DNA from: Mesostigma viride
Lineage: Eukaryota > Streptophyta > Mesostigmatophyceae > Mesostigmatales > Mesostigmataceae
Length of the DNA stretch: 64,000 bases
Assembly (NCBI GenBank): GCA_009746045.1
Contig: RPFO01000076.1
Coordinates: 1,490,114-1,554,113 of the forward strand
Reading direction: 5' to 3'
This document shows positions 9,285 through 18,475 of this stretch, in pieces (the stretch's first letter is position 1; the number at the start of each line of letters is the position of its first letter). Made by a program: the position numbers and the translations under genes. The notes below the pieces were generated by a model. The model searched no databases. It saw only the letters and a program-made list of their open reading frames with translations, and was not told the origin of the DNA.

Positions 9285-12200
9285 TCACGAAGACAGCGAT
9301 CGTACCAAGACAAGGGCAGCGGTGACCGCAGTCAAGCTGCGGGAGGTAAACTGCGCAGCGGTGCACACTGGACAAAACCAATCCCCCTCCGGAATGCTGG
9401 TGACCACTGGCTGCAAGCACTGCATGTGCCAACCACAGTTACACTGATCACACAATAACATGGACTCCGCCTGATCGACCCGGTGACAAACCTGACACTG
9501 GGCGTCCTTGACTCGGCGAGACGTGTGCGGTTGGAGGTCGTGGACCAAATTGGGCAGCGAGCAGGGACTGAGATTGCTGAGGTTGTCAGTCGTACGGCTC
9601 CCGTCGGCGCCCTCCAAAATTGCCACTCCCGATGGTTTGATAGCCACAATGCGCAAAATGGTGGGCCCCGCCTCCACATCCAAAGTGTGCTTCAGCTGAG
9701 TGCGCAGGAAAACATACTGCCCTGGCCTAAACCGCAGCTGGCGAGCCATGTATGCGCCCCCCCGGCGCTGAGCGTAGCGCAGGGAGTCCCTGTGCTGAGC
9801 AATGAACAAGTTGTTCATCGCGATGGGCATGACCTTCTTAAAAGTCTCTGCCCTGGCCAGCACCTCAACCAAAAATTGCTGAGCGTTGTCGAAGGCCATG
9901 GGTTCGGGGTGCGCAACCTGTGCCTCCGTAGGCAAAAGAGGATTACGCCCGAACAGAAGGAAATACGGGGAGAAGGTAGCGAGAGACTCCTGGGGAGACA
10001 TGCGATAACCCATGGCAATCCATGCCAACTCGCGATCCCACCTGGCCGACTCCGGCACCTGCAGGCTCCACTTGCGCAGCGCCTGCTTGACGGTCTGCAC
10101 CAATCTCTCAGCCAAACCATTGGCCTGAGGATGCTCCCGAGAAGTGCGACGGTGATCAATAAGACATCCATCCAGCAACTCCTGGAACTCACCCCTGAAC
10201 TCACCACCCTGGTCCGTGACTACCTCCGCGGGAGCCCCAAACCTGGTGATGATGTCCGCAAAATGCTTCGCTGTGGTAGCGGCATGCTTGTCAGCAATGG
10301 GGATCAACTCAACCCATTTGCTAAAGCTCTCCACGCATACCATGACATAGAGGTTGCCGTCAGGGCTCTCCTGAAACGGCCCGCACAGATCGACGTGCCA
10401 GCGATAAAACAAGCCCTTGATGGGAAGCGACATCAGCTCCTTGGCACCATGATCTGCGCTAAAGTTAGCCTTGGTTCGAGCACACGGGACACAGCTGGCC
10501 ACTACCTGGGCCACCGTGTGTCGCATGTTATTCCACCAATAGCTGGTCCGTACGAGGCTGAGCGTGCGATTGCCACCCAAGTGACCATACCGCTCGTGGT
10601 ACGCCTGCACTATAGCAACGCGCTTGTCAGGCGGTGGGACGACCACCCTACGCTTGCCCAACAGCTTGTACAAAACCCCATCTTCCCAACCATAGGTTGC
10701 AGCCCTGTGCTGCACCCTGTTCAACTCCGTCGCCTTCTGAGCAGGAGTCCAATCGACTGGAGTAGGAGTCAAGACAGCACCCTGCACTTGCTCCAAAACT
10801 CGACCATCTAGCCAGATATCAGCGGTGTAGCAATCAGCAAGAGAGCTACGCGCTAAGAGAGCCTGCACAGCGATCAGCTGCTGCAGAGAAGGATCAATGT
10901 CAAAGGACAGAGACCTACCCTCTTCCATAGCGCACACAGCTTTGGATGGCGTGAATGGCGACGGCCGCACCGGGTCGTCGCTGATGCCGAAGTCCGCCAC
11001 AGAGTACTCGACACTGCGCCACCACGCCTCCTCCTCATCGTCGGCCGCATACCCAGCAGCGTTCACAAAGACCACAGAACCAGACGAGCCCTCGGCACCC
11101 ATGGCCCGGGCTCCAGTGTGGTCAACAGTGGTAGGCATGGCGTATCGGGATAGCACATCGGCGTTGACATGGTCCTTGCCGGCCCGATGCACAATGGTCA
11201 TGTGGTACTCCTGGATAATCATGGCCCATCGGGCGAGCTTACCCGTCAGGTTGGTGTTGGTCATTAGCCACTGAAGCGGCTGGTGGTCTGTCACCAGAGT
11301 AAACACGCGCCCAAATAAATACGGGCGAAAGTGCTTGATGGCCCACACCACAGCCAGTGCCTCCCCCTCATAGGAAGAATACCGGCTCTCCGCTGGGTTG
11401 TTGCTGCGACTAGCATAAGCAATAACGTGCTCGCGCCCATCACCATCCTTTTGCGCCAAGACCGCACCCAGTCCTACCTTGGACCAGTCGGTATATAACA
11501 CAAATGGCAAAGCATAGTCAGGGGCGCGCAGAATCGGTGCCGACGTGAGCTCCTGCTTGATTGTCTCGATGGCGCGTTGCTGTGCGGGACCCCACGCCCA
11601 CACGCACCCCTTCTTGAGTAACTCGGTCAAGGGCTTCACCTTGCTGCTGAAGTTCTCAATGTAACCTCGGTAATAGCCAGCCAAACCCAAATACGCCCGC
11701 ACCCCTGAGACATCCGTGGGTACGGCGGCCTGCGCAATGGATTCGACCTTGGCGGCATCAGGCGTCCGGCCACCCGGCACAATCTGATGACCAAGGAATG
11801 AGAGGGTCCGCTGGGCGAACTTGCACTTCTCAGGGTGCAGCCGCATATTATGCTCCTCGAGAGCCAAGCGAACCTGCTCCAAGTGCGCCAGGTGCTCCTC
11901 AAATGTCGCGCTAAAGACGATTACATCATCAATGTAACAAGCGGCGAAAGGAAGACCTGCAAGCACTTTGTCCATAGCTCGTTGGAAAACAGCACTAGCG
12001 TTGCGGTGCCCAAAGGGCATGCGCACCCACTCATACAAATTGCCGCCCCCCCAGAATGCAAGCTTCCGCTGATCCTCCGGCGCAACTGCGATCTGATGAA
12101 AGCCGCTACGCAGGTCCAGCGAGGACACAAACTTCACATGAGGAGATATCTTATCCAGGACATCATCCACACGTGGCATGGGGTAACGGTCCACGGGTGT

Positions 12201-13355
12201 GTGTGCATTCAGCAACCGCAGATCGGTGGCCATGCGCATACCCGTCCATGCCCCGGTGATAGCGTCCTTCTTGGGCGCAACGACAACGGCAGCAGCATAG
12301 CTGGAGGAAGATTGCCTGATGATACCGGCATCCTCTAACTCCTTGCATTGCTCGGCTACAAAATCCAACTCGGCCTGACTCAGGCGATGCTGGCGTCGGA
12401 ACAAAGGAGTGTCAGTGTCCAATGGAACACGCATGGTCCCACCATTGAAACACCCCAGTTCATCACTTGTGAAAGCGAAGGCCCCCCTTGCAGTGCCTAG
12501 CCACTTTAGCATGGCTGAGCGCTGCGCATCAGAAAGGTGTTCGCCAATAGCCCAGGGGTGCGTATCCGCGGGATCACCCACAGCTACCGCATGTGCCTCA
12601 AGATGCGGCGCCCTAGCCGCATCGTCGTGGAACAAGGAAAAGGCTGCCACACCTGGTGTGACACCCACCGCCGGAGCCTCGCGTGCCGCACGGTGTATTA
12701 CCCGATGCAGCGTGGGCTCGCCGGCCAGCACGGTGCTGGTCAGCAGGGCGGTCATGAGAATGATAGTCCACACCTGTCGCAGACGCCACCCCCATGCTGA
12801 TGAAGTCCCCGTCGCTGCAGGGCGCTTCAGTTTGGCTGCGCGCGCCTCAACCTGCTGAGGCGGATTGGCTGGGGACGCCCCCCCAGACTGGCGCACGGCA
12901 ACCGATGCAAGCAGCACATACCCGACCTGCAACACCGACATAGCCTGGCCTATCAAAGACCAGCGCTCACTCTCGAGCACGCCCGGCAGCGCCGAGGCCC
13001 CGACATGAAAACCCATGCTGGCCTCACGAAATTCTGCGGGTGGCTGCACCAACAGACCGGTGGTAGTGTCCCAAACGAGACCCTTACCCCGATCACGGTA
13101 TGCTGTCGACCCTTGGTAACTGACCAGGGTCGGCAGTGCACACATGGGGCTCCCGACCCGGTTGACGCGTGCATACGGTGGGCGATCCTCGCTATCCACC
13201 TTCTGCGTGACTAGGTGGGAAGGCAATGCTACCTCCGCAGACACACTCGGATGCTGCCTTGCTACGGCCCCAAGACCGCCTGCACACCGGTCGCACACGC
13301 CACGTTGGTCCAATAGGCACGCAAACGATGCGTGAGCCCACCCAGCCCTGCGTTG
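9285..13355 (-). CDS. pol: Pol: methyltransferase C-terminus, RT, RNase H, integrase, PHD finger
   Basis: Open from 13355 to a stop at 9285. Numbering from 13313, residues 1-140 carry C5-methyltransferase motifs IX and X (RVNRVGS; ERWSLIGQAMSVLQV). Residues 180-198 are hydrophobic (VWTIILMTALLTSTVLAG). Reverse transcriptase spans about 285-500 with YIDD at 460-463. RNase H (YTDWSKVGLGAVLAQ) follows, then an H2C2 integrase zinc finger (HERYGHLGG...CVPCARTK) and integrase core (HVDLCGPF, VTDQGGEF, NGLAERLVQT). Residues 1273-1317 form a C4HC3 PHD finger. The frame is -1 relative to the upstream ORF, with a 94-nt overlap; expression probably needs frameshifting or this copy has lost a base. There is no chromodomain. 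Confidence 0.9.
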   Translation of the reverse strand, partial: QRRAGWAHASFACLLDQRGVCDRCAGGLGAVARQHPSVSAEVALPSHLVTQKVDSEDRPPYARVNRVGSPMCALPTLVSYQGSTAYRDRGKGLVWDTTTGLLVQPPAEFREASMGFHVGASALPGVLESERWSLIGQAMSVLQVGYVLLASVAVRQSGGASPANPPQQVEARAAKLKRPAATGTSSAWGWRLRQVWTIILMTALLTSTVLAGEPTLHRVIHRAAREAPAVGVTPGVAAFSLFHDDAARAPHLEAHAVAVGDPADTHPWAIGEHLSDAQRSAMLKWLGTARGAFAFTSDELGCFNGGTMRVPLDTDTPLFRRQHRLSQAELDFVAEQCKELEDAGIIRQSSSSYAAAVVVAPKKDAITGAWTGMRMATDLRLLNAHTPVDRYPMPRVDDVLDKISPHVKFVSSLDLRSGFHQIAVAPEDQRKLAFWGGGNLYEWVRMPFGHRNASAVFQRAMDKVLAGLPFAACYIDDVIVFSATFEEHLAHLEQVRLALEEHNMRLHPEKCKFAQRTLSFLGHQIVPGGRTPDAAKVESIAQAAVPTDVSGVRAYLGLAGYYRGYIENFSSKVKPLTELLKKGCVWAWGPAQQRAIETIKQELTSAPILRAPDYALPFVLYTDWSKVGLGAVLAQKDGDGREHVIAYASRSNNPAESRYSSYEGEALAVVWAIKHFRPYLFGRVFTLVTDHQPLQWLMTNTNLTGKLARWAMIIQEYHMTIVHRAGKDHVNADVLSRYAMPTTVDHTGARAMGAEGSSGSVVFVNAAGYAADDEEEAWWRSVEYSVADFGISDDPVRPSPFTPSKAVCAMEEGRSLSFDIDPSLQQLIAVQALLARSSLADCYTADIWLDGRVLEQVQGAVLTPTPVDWTPAQKATELNRVQHRAATYGWEDGVLYKLLGKRRVVVPPPDKRVAIVQAYHERYGHLGGNRTLSLVRTSYWWNNMRHTVAQVVASCVPCARTKANFSADHGAKELMSLPIKGLFYRWHVDLCGPFQESPDGNLYVMVCVESFSKWVELIPIADKHAATTAKHFADIITRFGAPAEVVTDQGGEFRGEFQELLDGCLIDHRRTSREHPQANGLAERLVQTVKQALRKWSLQVPESARWDRELAWIAMGYRMSPQESLATFSPYFLLFGRNPLLPTEAQVAHPEPMAFDNAQQFLVEVLARAETFKKVMPIAMNNLFIAQHRDSLRYAQRRGGAYMARQLRFRPGQYVFLRTQLKHTLDVEAGPTILRIVAIKPSGVAILEGADGSRTTDNLSNLSPCSLPNLVHDLQPHTSRRVKDAQCQVCHRVDQAESMLLCDQCNCGWHMQCLQPVVTSIPEGDWFCPVCTAAQFTSRSLTAVTAALVLVRSLSS
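9363..9497 (-). other. PHD finger domain at the C-terminus of integrase
   Basis: Cysteine/histidine spacing is C-x2-C, 11 residues, C-x2-C, GWH-x2-C, then WFCPVC. All eight zinc ligands of the C4HC3 type and the conserved Trp before the last pair are present. PHD fingers of this type read histone H3 tails. Here it occupies the place of the chromodomain in chromoviruses, which suggests a targeting role by inference. Confidence 0.88.
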
Positions 13356-13870
13356 TCACACACGATGGGCTCCCCCAGGAGTGCCACGATTGTAGCCCAG
13401 TCCTCCCGCACCGCCTGATGTGGGCTGTCACCCGCCACAACGTTCTCAAACAGATACGCAGGCGGATGGGGCTGACGCGACTGCAACAGTCCCACCACAC
13501 GCAACAGTTCCCAGAACAGCGCGCTACGCGGATCGGCTAGCCCCCGCCCTTGCCCTGCCTGGCTCAGGCCCTGGCACTCCCAACCCGCAATTACCAAGTC
13601 GATGGCATGATGCCTGCGCAACAACTGCTGCACCTGCACCTCACCGATGGCTCGGATATCTTGAGGACATTCCCCAAACGGGTCACGCCATGCTGATGGC
13701 GGAAACTGCGCGGGATACTCTCGCGACAACACGCCACAGTGACTGAAGTACACCTGACGCGCCTTGTGCGATGGCTCTACCGCGATGAGTTTACGGCACA
13801 CGCCGCCTGCGGCCAAAAAGCCTGCAATGCCCCCTCCGATCCCCGCAAACAGTTCCAACACTACCGCACC
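12888..13870 (-). other. C5-cytosine DNA methyltransferase domain within a retrotransposon polyprotein
   Basis: Motifs in order on the minus strand: I LELFAGIGGG; II LIAVEPSHKARQVYF; IV AGWECQGLS with the catalytic Cys; VI LFENV; VIII THRLRAYWTN; then in the -1 frame IX RVNRVGS...LPTLV and X MGFHVG...ERWSLIGQAM. The length (about 325 residues) suits a compact methyltransferase. The usual Pro before the catalytic Cys is Glu. Motif VIII is followed within 12 codons by a stop in the first frame; motif IX is in the second. Enzymes of this fold methylate cytosine C5 using S-adenosylmethionine. Confidence 0.9.
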
Positions 13871-15901
13871 CTTGGCAAAATCAGGGGCCTGCGGTAAGAT
13901 TGCAGCAGAAAAATTACCTTGGGCCTCCGAGACACCCGGTTGCACCAAAGTGAGGCCATGGCTGGCCATCTGAGGAATGGTGACGACGGCTTCAGTCACC
14001 CGCTTGCGCATAGCCAGCTGCCGCGTGGACGTCACAGCATCCAGCGACCACTGCGTGCGCATCTTGGCAATGCTCGCCGTTGGCTGAGGCAGCACCGTCC
14101 GATGCTTGTCCCACGCCGATGAGCCCGCCGCCCGTACCTCCACCATGCTGACCTCCACCACGCCCGCAGCCGCGGAAGGGTTGAGGCGTGCAGCCCCGGC
14201 TGAAGAACTGAAGCATGAGACCGGCACACTGGCCCGCTTCAGGCCAGCCCCATCCCAATCAGGGATGTAAGATGCCTCCTCCGCCCTATAGTCCACCTGA
14301 ACCATGGCGCGAGCAAGGACATCCACCCCGAGTAGTGCGGAATATCCACACTTGTTGACCACCAGCGCATACGCGGACACGGTGGTCATGCTAGAGGCGC
14401 GCAACGGATTGAAAATCACGTTGACTTTAACCGCCGTCATAGCGTACGGCTTACTAGCCGGACCCTGCCAACCTGACACAGACACGGGGCTTTCCACTAA
14501 GCCACCGTTCTCGTAGGTCAGGTTCAGCATGGTGGCCAAGTCTGTGCTGATGACTAGCGGCTGAGCACCGCTATCAAGCTTGACTGCGCCAACCAACGGA
14601 CATGTCACCATGTCGCTCCATACATCTCCACAGGCTCCAACTGCTTGGAACGCTATGGACGGCTCACCATTGGGGTATGGAACCACCGTGGGAACCTGGG
14701 GAACTGCACTAGTGCGCTGCTGGCTACTTGTGCTGACCACTCCCGCTTGCACCACGGGCACTGCGGCTTCTACCGGCTGACGCCCGTAGGTGACGGACTC
14801 AGAATTGCGCAAGGTGCGCACATCATGCCCATCTGCGAACAACTGGATCTCGGACACAACCGACCCCAGCCACTCAACCCCCTTCTGCCCGAAGGTGTCG
14901 ACCACCTGCCGTGCTGAAAACATGGGTACGTCCACAATGAACGGCATTGGGTACACAGGCGCCAATCGCCTACGCTGCTCCAGCCCAGCAGGGTTCGCAT
15001 GCTCAAAAGCAGATTGCACCCCAGCCAGCGGCATGGAAAAGGACGCGGGCAACTGCCCGGCAGGCAACATGGGTGCCTGCTGAAAAGAAAGCGGGCTGCG
15101 TGCCTGCTTGCCTTTGGTAGCCTCCGCAGCGTTGATCTCGACGTCACCCGGCATGGGCGCCCAGAATGGGTCCTCCCGGTACACCGTCGCGAATTGGTTG
15201 GGGGGCGCCGTCGCCTCCTCACCATGCTTGATGGCAGCCACCTGGGCTTCCATCGAGTCGGTCTTGCCCGCCATCTCGGCGAAGTGGACCGTCTTGATGC
15301 CCGCGGCTGGACACTTGTTCATCAGGTGCCACTTCGTGTCTGCCCCATGCGGCTTCGTGCAGCGGCTTGGACACTCGCGACTAAGGTGCCCATCCTTGTC
15401 GCAAAGGTAACATTTACCGCGTGACGGGGTGGGTGCGCCCAGCGCGCCTTGCACGCCCTGCGCCTCCTGAGTCCCATCCGATGTCGGCGGACGACCGCCT
15501 CCGCCTCGACCACCACCGCGACCCCGACCACCGTAGCCACTGCCGCCGCCACCACGACTGACACCGCCGCTGCCACCCTGACCGCCACCGCCGCTGCCCC
15601 CGTGACCGGCGTTGCCACCACCCTGAGTGCCGACATATTCACCGCGCCCCGCACCAGGCAGCCGCTGGCCACCCTTGACCGCGATGGCCTTCTCCATCTC
15701 AGCCATCTTCTTGCGCATCTCAGCCAGCTCAGACGAGATACCCTTCTCGCCTTCCGCACGCTTCCTGAGCAGCCGCTTGAATGCTGCACAGAGAGTCACC
15801 AAAGTCCACTCCCCACCGGGCGGCTCCGGAAGATCGATGGCCAGCAGGGGCACTGCACTCCGCCATAACCGGCAAGCCTTGGTCTGCGTATAATCAGGCA
15901 C
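13262..15901 (-). CDS. Gag zinc knuckle, protease and methyltransferase N-terminal part
   Basis: An 879-codon frame. It opens inside gag, continuing from another frame near 15900. A Lys/Glu-rich coiled segment (residues 50-75) and a long Gly/Arg-rich linker precede a CCHC knuckle, CYLCDKDGHLSREC (about 165-178). A retropepsin-like protease has VKLDSGAQPLVISTDL and, later, SALLGVDVL. The methyltransferase begins near residue 678 (13870) with LELFAGIGGG. The ORF stops at 13262 just after motif VIII; the next frame carries motifs IX-X. Order gag-PR-MTase-RT places the enzyme between protease and reverse transcriptase, so protease cleavage could free it. No initiation ATG is assigned because gag begins further right. 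Confidence 0.88.
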   Translation of the reverse strand: MPDYTQTKACRLWRSAVPLLAIDLPEPPGGEWTLVTLCAAFKRLLRKRAEGEKGISSELAEMRKKMAEMEKAIAVKGGQRLPGAGRGEYVGTQGGGNAGHGGSGGGGQGGSGGVSRGGGGSGYGGRGRGGGRGGGGRPPTSDGTQEAQGVQGALGAPTPSRGKCYLCDKDGHLSRECPSRCTKPHGADTKWHLMNKCPAAGIKTVHFAEMAGKTDSMEAQVAAIKHGEEATAPPNQFATVYREDPFWAPMPGDVEINAAEATKGKQARSPLSFQQAPMLPAGQLPASFSMPLAGVQSAFEHANPAGLEQRRRLAPVYPMPFIVDVPMFSARQVVDTFGQKGVEWLGSVVSEIQLFADGHDVRTLRNSESVTYGRQPVEAAVPVVQAGVVSTSSQQRTSAVPQVPTVVPYPNGEPSIAFQAVGACGDVWSDMVTCPLVGAVKLDSGAQPLVISTDLATMLNLTYENGGLVESPVSVSGWQGPASKPYAMTAVKVNVIFNPLRASSMTTVSAYALVVNKCGYSALLGVDVLARAMVQVDYRAEEASYIPDWDGAGLKRASVPVSCFSSSAGAARLNPSAAAGVVEVSMVEVRAAGSSAWDKHRTVLPQPTASIAKMRTQWSLDAVTSTRQLAMRKRVTEAVVTIPQMASHGLTLVQPGVSEAQGNFSAAILPQAPDFAKGAVVLELFAGIGGGIAGFLAAGGVCRKLIAVEPSHKARQVYFSHCGVLSREYPAQFPPSAWRDPFGECPQDIRAIGEVQVQQLLRRHHAIDLVIAGWECQGLSQAGQGRGLADPRSALFWELLRVVGLLQSRQPHPPAYLFENVVAGDSPHQAVREDWATIVALLGEPIVCDNAGLGGLTHRLRAYWTNVACATGVQAVLGP

Positions 15902-16158
15902 TTTGCCCGCAAACGCGAGAGCCGGTCAAGGGAGAAAGCCGGATCCTCACCCTCGGCGACGGTGAACGCTCCATTCCATTCCGCGATGGCCTTGACGTGC
16001 TCAACTGGGTACTCCAGCCGCAGTTGCTGCCACAGCTGCTCTGCCGGGTCGACATCGAAGATGATCGAGTCGAGATCCGGTGTGCCCATGTCCGTGAGCG
16101 CAAACCATATGTCCGTGCGATGACATCGGTCCACGAGCGCTCGGTAATGCTGGACCAA
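15796..16158 (-). pseudogene. gag: Middle segment of gag in a third frame
   Basis: Coding-like sequence (LVQHYRALVDRCHRTDIWFA, then WQQLRLEYPVEHVKAIAEWN) links the N-terminal gag frame to the zinc-knuckle frame. It has retrotransposon Gag-like spacing of hydrophobic residues. The frame changes near 16180 and near 15900 are probably mutations in this copy. Confidence 0.6.
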
Positions 16159-16178
16159 AACCTGGACCTTCTTCTTGG

Positions 16179-17312
16179 TCAGGTCATGGAAAAAAGGTGA
16201 ATAAAATCCATCACCATCTCATGGCGAAGAGGATACCCCGAGGCATAACGATAAGTGTTACAATGAGCTCGGAAGAGCTCATAGGCTTCCTCTAAAGTCG
16301 CACCCGTGCCTGCTGAGGTGAACTTCTCGCGAAGCTCCACCTTGGGCAGCGATGGCACACGAGTGGATTCGCCATGCACGCCGTACGGCATGCGGTGGGG
16401 TCGCTGGACGTCGTCGCCCTCACCCCATGGTATGCTGGCTACCTCCCGATCGACTTGGCCCCAGCCGAAGTCTGACCGAGTGCCGCCAAGCCTGGGCCGC
16501 CCTGCGGTGCCACCCAACGGCGTTGCTGCCGCCGTCATGGGTGGCCGACCTGTGCTAAACAAGCCACCTGATGCTCCCCCCCTGGGGGCTGCACCATACC
16601 CGCCGCGCCACGATAACGTGCCTTGGTTGGGTGCCCGTAGGTTCCCCCCCAGCGTATAAGATGCGTCGGCAGTCGACCGGGTGCCTACCCGACCGACGTT
16701 CGGCTGCAGCTCGTCATCCTGCGCCATTTCCCCGTCGCCCCGCCGTTGACCGCTTGGTCCGACGCGTGGCTGACTGGGCTCAACGTTGCGTAGTGGACCT
16801 GTCCCACTGCGCTCTTCGTCGAAGTGTCCGCGTTGGTCGCGCAGCGCCTCATGTCGCCGCGCTTCCTCGGCAGCGGCCTCCTCGTCGGCAGCCTGCCTGG
16901 CCTCGGCGTCGCGTTGGGCCGCAGCTTGGCAGGCGCGTGCAGCTTCCGTGGTTGCCTCCGCCTGCCGCCGTTGCTCAGCGCGCTCCGTAGCACGCCTCGC
17001 TTCAGCCGTAGATTCCGCGCGCTCCAAAGCAAGTCGCACAGTTTCTTCAACAAGCGTCGCCTGTTGCGATAACTGCGTCGCTTGCTGAGCTCGGAGTGCC
17101 GCCAGCTCTGCCGCTTGCTCTTGCAGCAGGCGCAGCACTTGGGTAAGAGCACCACCGTCCCCTGCCGAAGAAAGGGAAGGCGCTCCATTACCTAACAAAG
17201 CGGTGTCCGCACTAGTGCCGAGACGACCGCTGGGCGGGTCAGTTGCTTGACCGCCCGTAGCTGCCGGCGCTGACCCACCACTGCCTGATGCTGTGGGGTC
17301 AGTTCCTGACAT
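16179..17312 (-). CDS. gag: Gag N-terminal region
   Basis: Read from ATG at 17312 (MSGTDPTASGSGG); an earlier in-frame Met at 17438 is possible. A Ser/Thr/Gly-rich start is followed by a long predicted coiled coil rich in Ala, Glu, Gln and Arg (for example VLRLLQEQAAELAALRAQQA and EARRATERAEQRRQAEATTE). A Gly/Arg/Pro linker leads to the capsid-like part (SLPKVELREKFTSAG, LEEAYELFRAHCNTYRYASG). It stops at 16179 where the next gag segment is in another frame. Structural protein of the retrotransposon particle by position and composition. Confidence 0.7.
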   Translation of the reverse strand: MSGTDPTASGSGGSAPAATGGQATDPPSGRLGTSADTALLGNGAPSLSSAGDGGALTQVLRLLQEQAAELAALRAQQATQLSQQATLVEETVRLALERAESTAEARRATERAEQRRQAEATTEAARACQAAAQRDAEARQAADEEAAAEEARRHEALRDQRGHFDEERSGTGPLRNVEPSQPRVGPSGQRRGDGEMAQDDELQPNVGRVGTRSTADASYTLGGNLRAPNQGTLSWRGGYGAAPRGGASGGLFSTGRPPMTAAATPLGGTAGRPRLGGTRSDFGWGQVDREVASIPWGEGDDVQRPHRMPYGVHGESTRVPSLPKVELREKFTSAGTGATLEEAYELFRAHCNTYRYASGYPLRHEMVMDFIHLFSMT

Positions 17313-17587
17313 GTTGATGGTGGTATCGACCCTGGAGAGCTCCTGCCCGTCGGTGTCGACGCCCGTGTTGGCACAGCCTGCGTGGCTTGCCAAAAACGCT
17401 GTGACCGACCTAGTGTGATATGACATAAACTGCCACAACCACTACCAAGTAGCAACGGTCTAATCTGAAAGACTTAATGGTTGATCAGGCCACTATGTGT
17501 GCTAGTCTTCCCCAGAAAACTGCACACCGTCTCTCTTTGCTGAAATGAAAATGTTCCTTTGCAGATGGAGCTAGTCTCTTCGAGTAA
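17313..17587 (-). other. Leader between 5' LTR and gag
   Basis: Expected to hold the primer-binding site, but no clear TGG-initiated tRNA complement abuts the LTR edge (the minus strand continues TTACTCGAAGAGACTAGC). The 139-bp segment that ends the 3' LTR is absent here. Confidence 0.5.
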
Positions 17588-18096
17588 TGAAAAGAGGGCT
17601 CTCAGCCGAGGACAAGGAACTGTCCCTCGTGCCTGATGACCACCTTCTTGATCCCCTTGTGTACCGTCGCGTGCCGCGTTTGAATATCCTTGCTGGGGCG
17701 TTAGCTAGACGCTCCAACTACTCTAATTGCGACAATATGATGGTGCAAGAGGATGCTTTTGCCTCCCCTGCTATAGAACAATGCTTTCACAACACACACT
17801 TTGCACAGTCTGATGATGAAGCCGCACATGCGGAATTTATTGAGAAAGTTAATACAATTACAACACGTTGATAGTCTCAATATCGATGCACTCCATGCTC
17901 ACGAGCCCGCAGTTAGGCAGCGCTCCATGACATGCTACCGGCCTTGCTCCCAAGGAAAGGGAGAAACACGAAGGCCACTAACGAGAGACTCGAAGAGACT
18001 ACACGCTGCGTGAGAGTCCTCTTCGACTATGAACCAAACCATTCGTCATGCCACACGCATGACACACGCCACACTTGTCAGTCCAGCCAGGAATGC

Positions 18097-18172
18097 AGTT
18101 AAGTAATGCAATACGCATTACTTTTGCATACTTGCAAGTATGCAAAAGTAATGCGTATTGCATTACTTAACT
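18097..18172. repeat. Perfect 76-bp terminal palindrome, left
   Basis: Two 38-nt halves from AGTTAAGTAATGC to the core CATACTTG/CAAGTATG are exact reverse complements. Identical to 18725-18800. Confidence 0.95.
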
Positions 18173-18421
18173 AAAATTGGGCCGCGTGGGGAAATCCAGC
18201 GTTCCGCACACACCGCTCGTTACCGAGGTGACTCGATTAATTACGACTCGGCTATTCCCAGCCTCGCGCCGTAATTCCTATTTCGACTTGGCCTACCCGG
18301 CCTCCGCCAAACATAGAAATCCACAAATATTTCGACTCGGCCTCCCAGGCCTACCCGCCGCAAATATTTCCGTGCCTCCGAGAGGATTCGAACCCGGTAC
18401 CCCAGGAGCGAACGCCAATCT

Positions 18422-18475
18422 TAGTTAAGTAACTAAGATGCATACTTGCAAGTATGCATCTTAGTTACTTAACTA
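18422..18475. repeat. Central palindrome of the 704-bp element
   Basis: Contains TTAGTTAAGTAACTAAGATG then the shared core CATACTTGCAAGTATG and its mirror. The first part is a smaller palindrome on its own, giving a cruciform-prone centre. Confidence 0.9.

Noticed and set aside
9483-10811. 442-codon plus-strand open frame
   Set aside because: It is antisense to the integrase-PHD part of pol, which has full domain matches; the plus-strand product matches nothing.
12888-13870. Methyltransferase as a host gene interrupted by a retrotransposon
   Set aside because: It is continuous in frame with the protease upstream and RT downstream, with no LTR or splice site between.
18177-18428. 83-codon ORF present in both palindrome arms
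   Set aside because: The two copies are forced by the palindrome and the sequence has no domain; the frame crosses the tRNA-like part.
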